From Alphaproteobacteria bacterium (GTDB lineage Bacteria > Pseudomonadota > Alphaproteobacteria > SMXP01), in the NCBI GenBank assembly GCA_028285305.1, contig JANQPV010000073.1, forward strand, positions 27,351 to 91,350: a DNA stretch of 64,000 nucleotides, read 5' to 3'. The notes beneath the pieces are model-generated. The model ran no database searches, had not been told where the DNA came from, and was given only the letters and a program-made list of their open reading frames with translations. Made by a program: the position numbers and the translations under genes. Shown here in pieces: positions 1 through 7,937 of the stretch. Position 1 is the stretch's first letter. Each line of letters starts with the position of its first letter.

Positions 1-672
1 GCCGCGAGCCGCGAGTGTGAACGTCTCCTGTTGGAACGCCGTGGTGTCACCGGAACCTGCGGCATCAGCAAAAGCACCGGTCGTAAAGGTCCAGTTGTCG
101 CCATTGAAACCCGCGCCGATGCCGATCTGACGTCCAAGCCCGAAGGCGTCGGTGATGAAAGCGCGTTCCGTAAATGTAATGTAGTTCGAAGAGGTCTGTT
201 CCTCTAACGAATTAGGCGTCCGAAATTGTCCGATTTTTACGGTCGCAGGTCCCCATTTTTGAGCCAGATATGCGTCAGTAATCTCGACAGAATTTTCGGC
301 AAAATCGACCTCGAACAGATACTTGGTCTTTTTCATGATCTTGCCTTCAGCACCCAAACGCGCGCGGCGAAACTCACCGCCGTGGGAGGAGGCTTCAGTA
401 GCACCTAAATCAACGTCTTGAATGCTATAGTCAGCCTGGATACGGCCACGTATTTTGAACGACCAGCCGTCTTGACTCCAACGAGGAGCTGCTTTCCATT
501 TCGGCTCAAGGCCGCCGGCTCCAGCCTTTTCTTCCAAAAGAAGAACCCGGCGCTGCAAATCTTCAACTTGATCGCAGCAATCACCTGCCCCTGCATTCGC
601 AGATCCGGCAAATCCTGCCACGAGTGCCGCAGCTGCAGCTGATGACAGAAAAACTGACATTCCCCGCTTCAT
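1..672 (-). CDS. Phosphate-selective porin O/P-type outer membrane protein (5' part only)
   Basis: The minus strand is open from an ATG at 672 to the window edge, giving the first 224 residues of a longer protein whose end lies outside. Residues 1-27 form a clear signal peptide (MKRG start, hydrophobic Ala-rich core, cleavage near SANA). A short helix with CCDQVEDLQRR, probably coiled coil, follows. After it come alternating beta-strand segments typical of porins, such as FKIRGRIQADYS, FRRARLGAEGK, KYLFEVDF and VKIGQFRTPNS. The order (coiled-coil start, R-x-R-x-Q strand, G-E-F-R-R-A-R-L-G) is that of the OprO/OprP porin family, which forms outer membrane channels for anions such as phosphate. 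An AGGAAA ribosome site lies about 10 bases upstream. Substrate choice cannot be told from this part; the family call is fairly sure. Confidence 0.82.
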   Translation of the reverse strand, partial: MKRGMSVFLSSAAAAALVAGFAGSANAGAGDCCDQVEDLQRRVLLLEEKAGAGGLEPKWKAAPRWSQDGWSFKIRGRIQADYSIQDVDLGATEASSHGGEFRRARLGAEGKIMKKTKYLFEVDFAENSVEITDAYLAQKWGPATVKIGQFRTPNSLEEQTSSNYITFTERAFITDAFGLGRQIGIGAGFNGDNWTFTTGAFADAAGSGDTTAFQQETFTLAARG

Positions 673-1076
673 AATATTCACTCTTTCCTAGTTATCAGAA
701 TATGGTTCAACGCAATACTCACGAAGTCACTGTCCGTGCACAACGTCTACGGCCTTGCGCAACACATAATCGTCAGCCATCCGCATGGATCGCAACCTTT
801 AACCTGTCCGTGGACAAAGCTTATACCGATAGTCAGTGACGACACCGCATTTGTCGTTGTGTACGGTCTTTCTGTCAGACCAAGTCTGTGTGCTCAATGA
901 TTGATCATTACTCTGCACAAGTCGCTTCCAGTCCTGTGACAAACAAGCAACGTTTGTTAAGGCTATGTTTAGATTGGTTAACGAAGGGTAAATTTTCGGC
1001 CTGAAAATAACCGGATTTGCGATCAAATGGTTAACGCGCGATAACCAATGAACCACAGTCCAAACGGAGCGATGCG
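673..1076. other. Intergenic region between divergent porin and enoyl-CoA hydratase genes
   Basis: This 404-base stretch has no convincing gene; short frames on either strand have no homology that I recognise. It must hold the promoters of the two divergent genes. An inverted repeat AATGA-TTGA-TCATT lies at 896-909. Several TTAAC-type words lie between 955 and 1045, two of them spaced roughly like CtrA half-sites (at about 979-993 and 1031-1045), but neither matches fully. Confidence 0.5.
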
Positions 1077-1889
1077 ATGTACGAAACGATCTTGGTCGAG
1101 AAAGTAGGCCGAACAACGATAATCAAGATGAACAGGCCGGAAAAACTAAATGCATGGACTCACCAGATGGGGACAGAGATGCGCAGCGCGATCAGTCACG
1201 CCAACGAAGATGAGGACGTGAGCGCGATCATACTGACAGGCGAGGGACGGGGGTTTTGTGCCGGAGCGGATATGGAAGACACGTTCAAGTCCCGTCTGGA
1301 CGGCCCCTCGTCTGAGGGCGAATCCGAAACGCCTGGAGGCGCAGATGGCTGGGTAGAGCTCGCGCGCGCCTCGAAACCGCTCATTGCCGCCGTGAACGGT
1401 CCGGCGATCGGGGTCGGTATCACTCAGATTTTGCCCTTTGACGTCATTGTGGCCTCCAAGGCGGCCAAGTTCTGCCTCATGTTCGTTCGTGTTGGCTTGG
1501 TGCCCGAGCTGGCCAGCAGTCACTTCTTGGTGAGTCGAATCGGTTTTGGAAAAGCAAGTGAATTGATGTTGTCCGGACGCATCATATCCTCCGAAGAGGC
1601 TTTGGACCTGGGACTGGTGGATCGCTTGGCTGAACCAGAGGATCTCCTGCCCGAAGCATTGCGTGTGGCGTCGTCCATGACCAACAATCCGGTTCCGATG
1701 ATGAAAATGATCAAAGAGCTCCTTTCACAGAATGCGTGCGAAACGGATTTGACGAAAGTACAGGAGCGCGAGATTGAGCTGTTGAACAAGTGCTACGATC
1801 TGCCCGAACACAAGGAGGCCGTTTCCGCCTTCTTGGAGAAGCGCGACCCCGATTTTAAGAAGGCTCGGGCGGTCGCGATGGATCAATAG
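1077..1889 (+). CDS. Enoyl-CoA hydratase/isomerase family protein
   Basis: The 270-residue protein has the crotonase fold layout throughout. NRPEKLNAW lies near the N-terminus, the oxyanion-hole segment GRGFCAGADM at about residues 60-69, and the second oxyanion segment AVNGPAIGVG near 105. The family hydrates or isomerises acyl-CoA esters in the cytosol, most often in fatty acid or side-chain beta-oxidation. GGAGC lies 7 bases before the ATG. The nearest gene is another crotonase in the opposite orientation, so the two face each other tail to tail with only 13 bases between. Substrate specificity is not visible. It resembles the enzyme at 53882-54706 in its N-terminal region (NRPxxxNAWT). 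Confidence 0.88.
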   Translation: MYETILVEKVGRTTIIKMNRPEKLNAWTHQMGTEMRSAISHANEDEDVSAIILTGEGRGFCAGADMEDTFKSRLDGPSSEGESETPGGADGWVELARASKPLIAAVNGPAIGVGITQILPFDVIVASKAAKFCLMFVRVGLVPELASSHFLVSRIGFGKASELMLSGRIISSEEALDLGLVDRLAEPEDLLPEALRVASSMTNNPVPMMKMIKELLSQNACETDLTKVQEREIELLNKCYDLPEHKEAVSAFLEKRDPDFKKARAVAMDQ

Positions 1890-1902
1890 AATATATGCCG
1901 AA

Positions 1903-2739
1903 TTACTCGGCCCAGCGGGGCGGTCGCTTTTCCAGAAAGGCCCCAATGCCCTCTTCGGCTTCGTCCCGCAACATGTTCGCCGCCATGATTTCGCTCGCTA
2001 GCGCATAAGCTTTCTCGAGACTGAGAGATTGCTGAGCGTAAAAGGCGCGTTTCCCGAGGGCCACGATTGCGTCCGGCTTGGACGCGATTTTTTGCGCCAG
2101 CTCGATTGTTTGCCGCTCCAGATCGACACTCGGAACAACGCGATTGATCAGGCCGATCGATTGCGCCGAATAGGCCGAAACGGGGTCTCCTGTCATCAGC
2201 ATCTCAAAGGCGTGCTTGGGGAGTACGTTGCGCGTCAAGGCAACCATAGGCGTTGAACAGAAAAGGCCGATATTCACACCCGGGGTCGCAAATGCGGCTT
2301 CGGTGCTCGCCAGTGCTAAGTCACAGCTGGCAACCAGCTGACAGCCGGCTGCAGTTGCCGTGCCTTGCACTTGGGCGATGGTCGGCTTTGTGCAGTTCGT
2401 GATGGCCATCATCATCTCACTGCACAAACTGAAGACCTGACTGTAAAAAGCTCCGCCTGCGTCTTTTGCGCGTCGCGCGCGCTCCATTTCTTTGAGATCG
2501 TGACCTGCACAGAAGACGGGGCCGGCGGCAGCCAAAATGACAACTTTGATGCGTTTGGCTTCGGACGCTTCCTCAAATGCGGCCTTAAGAGAAGCAATCA
2601 ACTTCGAGGACAATCCGTTGCGTTGGCGTGGCCTGTTTAAAGTCAGGCGGAGCAGTCCTCCCGGCAGAACTTCCACGGTCAGGTCTTGTTCATGATCACC
2701 GGTCGCCTTTGCCGCCAAGGCTTCATTCAAGGCTCGCAT
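1903..2739 (-). CDS. Enoyl-CoA hydratase/isomerase family protein
   Basis: A crotonase-family protein of 278 residues from the chosen ATG at 2739, which follows a strong GGAGGAG ribosome site. An in-frame ATG at 2757 has no such site. Seen are LNRPRQRNGLS near the N-terminus, the oxyanion segment GPVFCAGHDLKEM, the second segment QGTATAAGCQLVASCDLA, and a C-terminal EKRPPRW tail usual in this family. The FCAGHDLKEM motif is typical of ECHDC3-type or methylglutaconyl-CoA-like hydratases, but the true substrate is unknown. The protein is cytosolic. A perfect 10-base palindrome TACTATAGTA at 2764-2773 sits just upstream and could be an operator. Confidence 0.87.
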   Translation of the reverse strand: MRALNEALAAKATGDHEQDLTVEVLPGGLLRLTLNRPRQRNGLSSKLIASLKAAFEEASEAKRIKVVILAAAGPVFCAGHDLKEMERARRAKDAGGAFYSQVFSLCSEMMMAITNCTKPTIAQVQGTATAAGCQLVASCDLALASTEAAFATPGVNIGLFCSTPMVALTRNVLPKHAFEMLMTGDPVSAYSAQSIGLINRVVPSVDLERQTIELAQKIASKPDAIVALGKRAFYAQQSLSLEKAYALASEIMAANMLRDEAEEGIGAFLEKRPPRWAE

Positions 2740-2818
2740 CCGCAGCTCCTCCAGCATTTGTAGTACTATAGTAACTCATCTACATCCAATTGAAATCAAA
2801 AGAGAAAATACATTTGGG

Positions 2819-2848
2819 TTGACATGCTTAGCCGCCCCCATGTATGCG
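2819..2848 (+). promoter_or_regulatory. Putative promoter of rplM-rpsI
   Basis: A perfect -35 box TTGACA lies at 2819-2824, and a TATGCG -10-like box at 2843-2848 with an 18-base spacer. The first in-frame ATG of the L13 reading frame (2824) overlaps the -35 box, which argues that translation begins further downstream. The -10 match is only partial. Confidence 0.45.
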
Positions 2849-2907
2849 TTCCCGCCAACGGAGCGCTCCGCTCAACTGATCCTAACATGGCCAAGTGGAA
2901 TGAGGGA

Positions 2908-3372
2908 ATGAAGACCTATTCGGCGAAACCGTCAGAGATTGAAAAGAAATGGATTGTCATCGATGCCGAAGGCGTCGTTGTCGGCCGTTTGGCATCCTTT
3001 GTAGCCCATCGGCTGCGTGGAAAGCACAAACCGACCTACACCCCGCATATGGACTGCGGGGACAATGTGATTATTGTGAACGCGGACAAGGTGGTGTTCA
3101 CCGGGAAAAAGCGGACAGACAAGATCTATTACCGGCACACGGGTTATCCTGGCGGAATCAAACAGCGCACCGCCAGACAAACACTCGAAGGTCAGCATCC
3201 GGAGAGAGTCGTTGAGTTGGCTGTGCAAAGAATGCTGCCGCGCGGACCGCTCGCCCGGCGCCAGTTCAAAAATTTGCGTGTGTATGCCGGCGGCGAACAC
3301 CCCCATGAGGCACAAAACCCGGAAGTGGTAGATTTCGCATCCCGCAATAAAAAGAATGTACGGACACTGTAA
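2908..3372 (+). CDS. rplM: 50S ribosomal protein L13
   Basis: This is large-subunit ribosomal protein L13, which binds 23S rRNA early in assembly. The 154-residue product starting MKTYSAK shows the family signature regions [22 protein letters not shown], the G-K-x-K-P-T-Y-T-P segment, [18 protein letters not shown] and [10 protein letters not shown], and ends near [17 protein letters not shown]. Starts at 2824 and 2887 are in frame, but 2824 overlaps a -35 box and neither has a ribosome site. The MKTYSAK start matches the usual alphaproteobacterial N-terminus, although the GAGG upstream is very close to the ATG. Its stop overlaps the ATG of rpsI (TAATG), so the two are translationally coupled. 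Confidence 0.96.
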   Translation: MKTYSAKPSEIEKKWIVIDAEGVVVGRLASFVAHRLRGKHKPTYTPHMDCGDNVIIVNADKVVFTGKKRTDKIYYRHTGYPGGIKQRTARQTLEGQHPERVVELAVQRMLPRGPLARRQFKNLRVYAGGEHPHEAQNPEVVDFASRNKKNVRTL

Positions 3373-3899
3373 TGGCTGAAGAAACAAAATCCCTGGAAGA
3401 TTTGGGCGATGCTCTCGCGAAGGCGGAGCCGGCGGGCGAAGAAACCGGAGCAGACCTGTCGACTGACATTTCTGAAGATGCACCGCGAACGTATGAAAAG
3501 GTTATTGACGAACAAGGCCGTTCCTATGCGACCGGGAAGCGAAAAGATGCCGTGGCCCGCGTATGGATTAAGCCAGGCGTTGGCAATGTGACCGTGAACG
3601 GGCGCGATCAAAAGCAGTATTTTGCACGGCCGGTTCTTCAGATGATCCTGAATCAGCCCCTGGCCGCTGTAAACAGGGCGGGGCAGTACGACGTGGTCTG
3701 TACGGTCAAGGGCGGCGGATTGTCCGGCCAAGCGGGAGCCGTGCGCCATGGGATCTCCAAGGCCCTTGCGCTTCATGAGCCGGACCTTCGACCGGATCTA
3801 AAGCAAGGCGGCTTCCTGACGCGAGATTCTCGGGTTGTCGAACGCAAGAAGTATGGTCGGCGCAAGGCCCGCCGCAGCTTCCAGTTTTCCAAGCGCTGA
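3372..3899 (+). CDS. rpsI: 30S ribosomal protein S9
   Basis: Small-subunit ribosomal protein S9, whose basic C-terminal tail reaches the P-site tRNA. The 175-residue protein has an acidic N-terminal extension of about 45 residues (rich in E, D and A), which many alphaproteobacteria carry. After it comes the conserved core: [18 protein letters not shown], a V-N-G-R-D segment, [19 protein letters not shown] and the C-terminal [20 protein letters not shown] with terminal KR. The start codon overlaps the stop of rplM by one base. In many alphaproteobacteria argC lies nearby downstream; here an iron locus of six genes separates the two. Confidence 0.96.
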   Translation: MAEETKSLEDLGDALAKAEPAGEETGADLSTDISEDAPRTYEKVIDEQGRSYATGKRKDAVARVWIKPGVGNVTVNGRDQKQYFARPVLQMILNQPLAAVNRAGQYDVVCTVKGGGLSGQAGAVRHGISKALALHEPDLRPDLKQGGFLTRDSRVVERKKYGRRKARRSFQFSKR

Positions 3900-3982
3900 T
3901 GCGTCATGGGGGCTGCTGCTCCCAAATCGGAACATTACCTGCGAATAGCGGCGTGCACCAAATAGGTGCCTGCACGGAACGG

Positions 3983-4885
3983 TTACTTCAAACCGGCGAT
4001 CGCAAACTCGATGCGAGCAGCAACGCCGTACAGCAGGGTTGCGTCGGTCTCGAGCGTTTCGGGTGGCATCACGCCCGGCCAAGCGACATCGAGTTCATTC
4101 AAAGATGCAGCCACCTCCGTGAGTGTGTCGGCGACACCTGGGTCAGCGCTCGTTTGCAGATCCGCAACGATGGTCTTGGCGACCTCAGTAAAACCATAGG
4201 CATCTTGGTACTCGTGCGCATTCGCCAGCTTACCATCCACCACGCCGATCGCGTACTCATCCCCCGCCGTGCGAACCAAGTTGACCACGACTTTCAGCTT
4301 TTCCTCAACGCTAGATTTGGTCGTCTCGGCGATTTTGGACTCTGATTTACTGATTGCTTCTGTGAGAGCCGCATACGCGGCTTCGACGATGTCCGCCTCT
4401 TTGTCTTGCTCAATCGCCACGGCCAGCGCTTCCAGCTCATCGGCAAACCCCTCGGAGCCTCTTGCTTTGAAGGCAGCGACAGCATCGGCATAGAGCTCGG
4501 CGCTGGGGTGTTTCATATGTGTCTTGGCATGATCAATGGCGCCCGCGCGAAAGAGTTCCAGGCCCACCAGCAGATGCCCGCGCATCAAACCCAATTGGGT
4601 GAGGTACGCCACGTCGTCGGTTTCCAAGCGGGCGGAGTCTGACCCGGCCCCTTCGCCTTCGCCCTCTCCGCCGCCTTCGCCTTCTCCTCCTTCACCTTCT
4701 CCCCCACCAAACCAGGCCAAATCAAAGGAGCGCGCGTGGTCACTATGTGCTCCCGCACCGGACGATTTCAGCACGTCCTGCTCTTCAGCGGCTTCGGCGC
4801 TCTTTTGCTGACCGGCTGTAAGGGCGAGGGTGCTCACCATCGCCGCGGTCGTCATACTGGTCCAAATCTTCCGTCTTTTTGTCAT
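3983..4885 (-). CDS. Exported Gly/Glu-rich protein of unknown function in the iron locus
   Basis: A 300-residue protein with an N-terminal signal peptide (MTKRRKIW start, Ala/Leu core, cleavage near SAEA). A low-complexity stretch of alternating Gly and Glu follows at about residues 63-80, and then a helical domain. This domain opens with DDVAYLTQLGLMRGHLLVGLEL and AKTHMKHPSAELYADA and continues to the end. I do not recognise an established family; I recall similar conserved hypothetical proteins near iron or haem genes in alphaproteobacteria, but cannot verify that here. His, Met and Glu residues in GHLLVG and THMKHP could bind metal (inference). It diverges from the PKHD hydroxylase gene, with a Fur-like box between them, so iron-dependent expression is likely. 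Periplasmic location is inferred. Confidence 0.72.
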   Translation of the reverse strand: MTKRRKIWTSMTTAAMVSTLALTAGQQKSAEAAEEQDVLKSSGAGAHSDHARSFDLAWFGGGEGEGGEGEGGGEGEGEGAGSDSARLETDDVAYLTQLGLMRGHLLVGLELFRAGAIDHAKTHMKHPSAELYADAVAAFKARGSEGFADELEALAVAIEQDKEADIVEAAYAALTEAISKSESKIAETTKSSVEEKLKVVVNLVRTAGDEYAIGVVDGKLANAHEYQDAYGFTEVAKTIVADLQTSADPGVADTLTEVAASLNELDVAWPGVMPPETLETDATLLYGVAARIEFAIAGLK

Positions 4886-4975
4886 TGATTGTTCCCACTC
4901 GTTGGATGAGCTTCCGCCCCCTGGCGCCCCGATTGCTTTATCTGAAGATCGCTTCTATCTATAGACCGGCACAGT

Positions 4976-4990
4976 TGCAATTCATTCTCA
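4976..4990. promoter_or_regulatory. Fur-like box between divergent iron genes
   Basis: TGCAATTCATTCTCA fits a 7-1-7 inverted repeat, with the right half ATTCTCA matching classic Fur half-sites and the left half less well. It lies 10 bases before the hydroxylase ATG and 90 bases from the start of the Gly/Glu-rich protein gene. Its place in an iron gene cluster supports the call. Confidence 0.45.
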
Positions 4991-5000
4991 TTTAGATCTC

Positions 5001-5663
5001 ATGATTTTTTGCATTTCACAAGTCCTGGATCGATCCGTCACAAAAGAAATCCGCAGAGCGCTTTCCGGTGATGACCTCTTTGAAGATGGCAAGAAGACGG
5101 CCGGCAAACAGGCAAGAACGGTAAAGGCGAACCTCCAGGGCAAGCGCGAGCATCCGTTGGTGCAGACAGCATGTGATCAGGTCAAGCAGGCTCTGGCGCA
5201 AAACGACGTGTTCAAATCAGCGGCCATGCCGCTGAAGTGGGCGAGGCTTCTGATCTCCCGGTGTGAGCCTGGCATGTATTACGGTCCTCACATCGACAAC
5301 CCCAGGATCGACAGTGTGCGAACCGACATTTCTTTCACCGTGTTCTTGTCTCCTCCTGGGGATTATGACGGAGGCGCACTGGTGATTGACCGTGTCGACG
5401 GCGAAGAGGAAGTGAAGTTGGAGGAGGGCAGTGTGGTCGTTTACCCTTCATCCTCCCTGCATCACGTGCAGGAAGTGACATCGGGCACGCGCCTTGCCGC
5501 TGTCGGCTGGATCCAAAGCCAAGTTAGATCGCCGGAAAAACGCGAATTGCTCTTTGGGCTGTCAAGGTCGGTGACCCAGCTACGTCAAGACGGAGTGACG
5601 TCCAGCGCTGTGACCGAAGTCGCCCGCGTCCATGCCAACTTGGTACGTATGTGGGCGGACTAA
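5001..5663 (+). CDS. PKHD-type Fe(II)/2-oxoglutarate hydroxylase (PiuC/YbiX family)
   Basis: A 220-residue protein close to the usual 220-227 of the PiuC/YbiX family of Fe(II)- and 2-oxoglutarate-dependent oxygenases. The metal ligands are visible as H97 and D99 in GPHIDNP and H154 in SLHHV, and R164 in GTRLA would bind 2-oxoglutarate. The double-stranded beta-helix context (TVFLSPPGDYDGGALVI, GSVVVYPSSSLH) agrees. Members are commonly Fur-repressed and sit beside siderophore receptors or iron transporters; their substrate is not established. Here it is followed tail to tail by the ferric-binding protein gene, and a Fur-like box precedes it, so an iron-starvation role is likely. Confidence 0.9.
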   Translation: MIFCISQVLDRSVTKEIRRALSGDDLFEDGKKTAGKQARTVKANLQGKREHPLVQTACDQVKQALAQNDVFKSAAMPLKWARLLISRCEPGMYYGPHIDNPRIDSVRTDISFTVFLSPPGDYDGGALVIDRVDGEEEVKLEEGSVVVYPSSSLHHVQEVTSGTRLAAVGWIQSQVRSPEKRELLFGLSRSVTQLRQDGVTSSAVTEVARVHANLVRMWAD

Positions 5664-5675
5664 TCGCACGAGTTG

Positions 5676-6692
5676 CTACTTCCATCCCGCCCGGTCGAAC
5701 ACTTTCACCGCCAGCGGCTGATTGACGCCTAAGACGTTGGCGTTGACCTGGTCTTCTTCAAAGTCGCCCAGACTGGCAACCGGTCCGGAAACAGCAACCG
5801 AAGCCACAGCGGGGTACTCATTATTCCCCTCGGCCAAGATTTTCTGCGCATAATCGCTAGAGAGAAACTCGATAAATTTGATCGCATTCTCTCTATTGGG
5901 CGCATGTGTGAGAACCCCGGCACCACTGATATTGACATGGGTACCGGTCGTCTCTTGGTTCGGAAACAAAACACCGACGTTCTCAGCCGTTTTCCTTAGC
6001 TTTTCGTCCTCTGACCCAAGAAACCTTGCAACGTAGTACGTGTTTACAATCGACAGTTCACACTCCCCGGAGGCAACGGCTCTGATTTGGGAGGTATCAT
6101 TGCCCTGAGGTGGCCGCGCAAAGTTGTCGACAACTGCCTTTGCCCAAGTTTCCGCCTCTGCTTCTCCGGCCCTTTCGATAATCGACGCCATGAGTGAGAG
6201 GTTATAGATGTTGGAAGACGTCCGGACACAGACAAGTCCTTTGAATTCGGGCTTTGCCAAATCTTCATAGCTGGACAGCCCTTCCGGCAATCCGGCCGCG
6301 GCGCGATAGATGATCACGCGCGCCCGCTTCGATAGGCCGAACCATTTTCCTTCGGGATGCTGCAAGTGGCTTGGGATGCGTGAGGAAAGAATCTCCGATT
6401 GGATGGGTTGAAAAAGCCCGCGCTCTTCGGCTCGCCATAGACGCCCTGCATCGACGGTTATGAGAACGTCAGCAGGGCTAAACTGGCCTTCGTTTGCAAC
6501 CCGTTCGATGAGTTCATCGGCCTTGCCCTCAATCAAATTGACCTTGATGCCAGTCTCCTTCGTGAACTGATCATAAAGCGCCAGGTCGGTGTCGTAATGA
6601 CGGCCGGAATAAACGTTCACATTTTCAGCCAGAGCCGCATTCGCAGCGAATGAAAGGACGGCCGCTATCAGAGTCAGGAGATGCAATTTCAT
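5676..6692 (-). CDS. Periplasmic Fe(3+)-binding protein of an ABC transporter
   Basis: A 338-residue solute-binding protein of the FbpA/FutA/AfuA type. Residues 1-22 are a signal peptide (cleavage at ALA-EN). The mature protein begins VNVYSGRHYDTD, a family hallmark, and has the paired tyrosines Y219-Y220 in VNTYYVARFLG, which bind ferric iron in FbpA, plus Y33. The C-terminal half has ISGAGVLTHAPNRENAIKFIEFLSS. It captures ferric iron in the periplasm and hands it to the permease at 7938-9617. It is transcribed in the same direction as the ATPase gene upstream, but a 107-base gap holding a Fur-like box suggests its own promoter. Confidence 0.93.
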   Translation of the reverse strand: MKLHLLTLIAAVLSFAANAALAENVNVYSGRHYDTDLALYDQFTKETGIKVNLIEGKADELIERVANEGQFSPADVLITVDAGRLWRAEERGLFQPIQSEILSSRIPSHLQHPEGKWFGLSKRARVIIYRAAAGLPEGLSSYEDLAKPEFKGLVCVRTSSNIYNLSLMASIIERAGEAEAETWAKAVVDNFARPPQGNDTSQIRAVASGECELSIVNTYYVARFLGSEDEKLRKTAENVGVLFPNQETTGTHVNISGAGVLTHAPNRENAIKFIEFLSSDYAQKILAEGNNEYPAVASVAVSGPVASLGDFEEDQVNANVLGVNQPLAVKVFDRAGWK

Positions 6693-6716
6693 CGATTACC
6701 CTCAACGTGTAAGTCT

Positions 6717-6731
6717 TGAAAATCATTCTTA
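6717..6731. promoter_or_regulatory. Fur-like box upstream of the ferric-binding protein gene
   Basis: TGAAAATCATTCTTA is a 7-1-7 imperfect inverted repeat in which both halves resemble the Fur half-site TGATAAT. It lies 25 bases before the ATG of the ferric-binding protein. A partly overlapping extension continues as TTCGCAAT. This is the best of the Fur-like words in the window. Confidence 0.55.
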
Positions 6732-6799
6732 TTCGCAATAGGAGCGCATGTCCAGGCTCCATGCGGAAAGAGCAAGTGCCTTGAGAAGAAGGCCTCTGT

Positions 6800-7846
6800 T
6801 CAAGCAGGAAAGACGAAGACCTGGTCTGCGTCGAACTCCAATTCAACCGGTGCTCCCAATTGGAGGTCCGCCACGTCCTGCAGCTTCAATTGGATGGGGG
6901 GTGCCGGGTGCGTTGGCTTGGCAGGCTCGACAAAGACAAGCCAGTGATCGCCCATGAACCGCATATCGAGGATGCGGCATGCGGGACTTGAGGTCCGGGC
7001 GACCGGTCTCACGCCAATCGCGTCTGGTCTGGCGGCCACCAGCACGTGAGAGAGATCGGCAACACCGCTTGCGGCGATGAGACCAAACGGCGTGACAATG
7101 GATCCAGACTCGACCGTCCCCGAAATCGATTGTGCGCCTCCAAAGAACTCGGCGACAAAGGCAGACTCGGGACGTCTGTAAAGATCCTCGGGCGTGCCCA
7201 CTTGAACAAGATAGCCTTCCTCAAGAATGGCAACGCGGTCGCTGATTTCCATGGCCTCCTCGGGATCATGTGTCACCATCAGAGCAGTGGTTCCGGACTT
7301 CCGCAGGAGCTGGCGTGTTTCATCGCGCAACCGCGAGCGAAGGGAGATATCGATGCTTGCGAACGGCTCATCCAACAACAGGATTTGCGGCGCCGACGCC
7401 AAGGCGCGGGCCAAGGCCACCCGTTGTTGTTGACCGCCTGAAAGGGTATGGGGAAACCGGTCTTCAAAGCCGCCCAAACCCACAGCTTGCAATTGGGACC
7501 GAACGCTAGAACTCACTTCGCGCTTATCTTGGCCGCGTATCCCAAACGCGATGTTGTCTCCGACGGTCATGTGGGGGAACAAGGCATGATCCTGAAAGAC
7601 AAGCCCGACATCGCGGTCTTCGGGTTTCGTGTGAATCTTGGACGAAGCGATTAGGCGCTCAGCAAAATAGATCTCCCCTGACTGAAGACGCTCCAGCCCG
7701 GAAGCCAACCGAAGCAACGTTGATTTCCCGCTGCCCGACGGTCCCAAGAGACTTACGATTTCGCCTTCATGGATATCGAGATCGACACCGTTTAAAGCCG
7801 GTAAACGAGAAAACGCATGACGGATGCCGCAAAAGCGCAATGTCAT
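6800..7846 (-). CDS. Fe(3+) ABC transporter ATP-binding protein
   Basis: The 348-residue ATPase of the ferric transporter, homologous to FbpC/AfuC. Walker A is GPSGSGKST, the signature is LSGGQQQR, Walker B is LLLDEPF and the switch histidine lies in VTHDPEEA. A C-terminal TOBE-like regulatory domain follows (about residues 240-348), as in the FbpC/PotA group. The chosen ATG at 7846 starts MTLRFCGIRHAF, where homology begins. A longer frame to 7957 would overlap the divergent permease gene. It powers uptake of iron through the permease encoded on the opposite strand, from which it is separated by 91 bases. That gap contains a weak Fur-like word (TTGCAAATGAGAGCC at 7865-7879). Confidence 0.93.
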   Translation of the reverse strand: MTLRFCGIRHAFSRLPALNGVDLDIHEGEIVSLLGPSGSGKSTLLRLASGLERLQSGEIYFAERLIASSKIHTKPEDRDVGLVFQDHALFPHMTVGDNIAFGIRGQDKREVSSSVRSQLQAVGLGGFEDRFPHTLSGGQQQRVALARALASAPQILLLDEPFASIDISLRSRLRDETRQLLRKSGTTALMVTHDPEEAMEISDRVAILEEGYLVQVGTPEDLYRRPESAFVAEFFGGAQSISGTVESGSIVTPFGLIAASGVADLSHVLVAARPDAIGVRPVARTSSPACRILDMRFMGDHWLVFVEPAKPTHPAPPIQLKLQDVADLQLGAPVELEFDADQVFVFPA

Positions 7847-7937
7847 TAAAATAAACCACTCCAGTTGCAAATGAGAGCCAATATGACTTAACTGCGCCGT
7901 CCCAGGATAACAAGAGCGAGCAATCAGGATCGTCAAG

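Noticed and set aside
799..1116. Minus-strand frame of 105 codons between the porin and the first hydratase
   Set aside because: No ribosome site, no recognisable family, and its 5' end overlaps a certain gene; composition looks like non-coding DNA.
4536..4811. Plus-strand frame rich in Pro and Ser
   Set aside because: It is the antisense reading of the Gly/Glu repeat of the exported protein and has no ribosome site.
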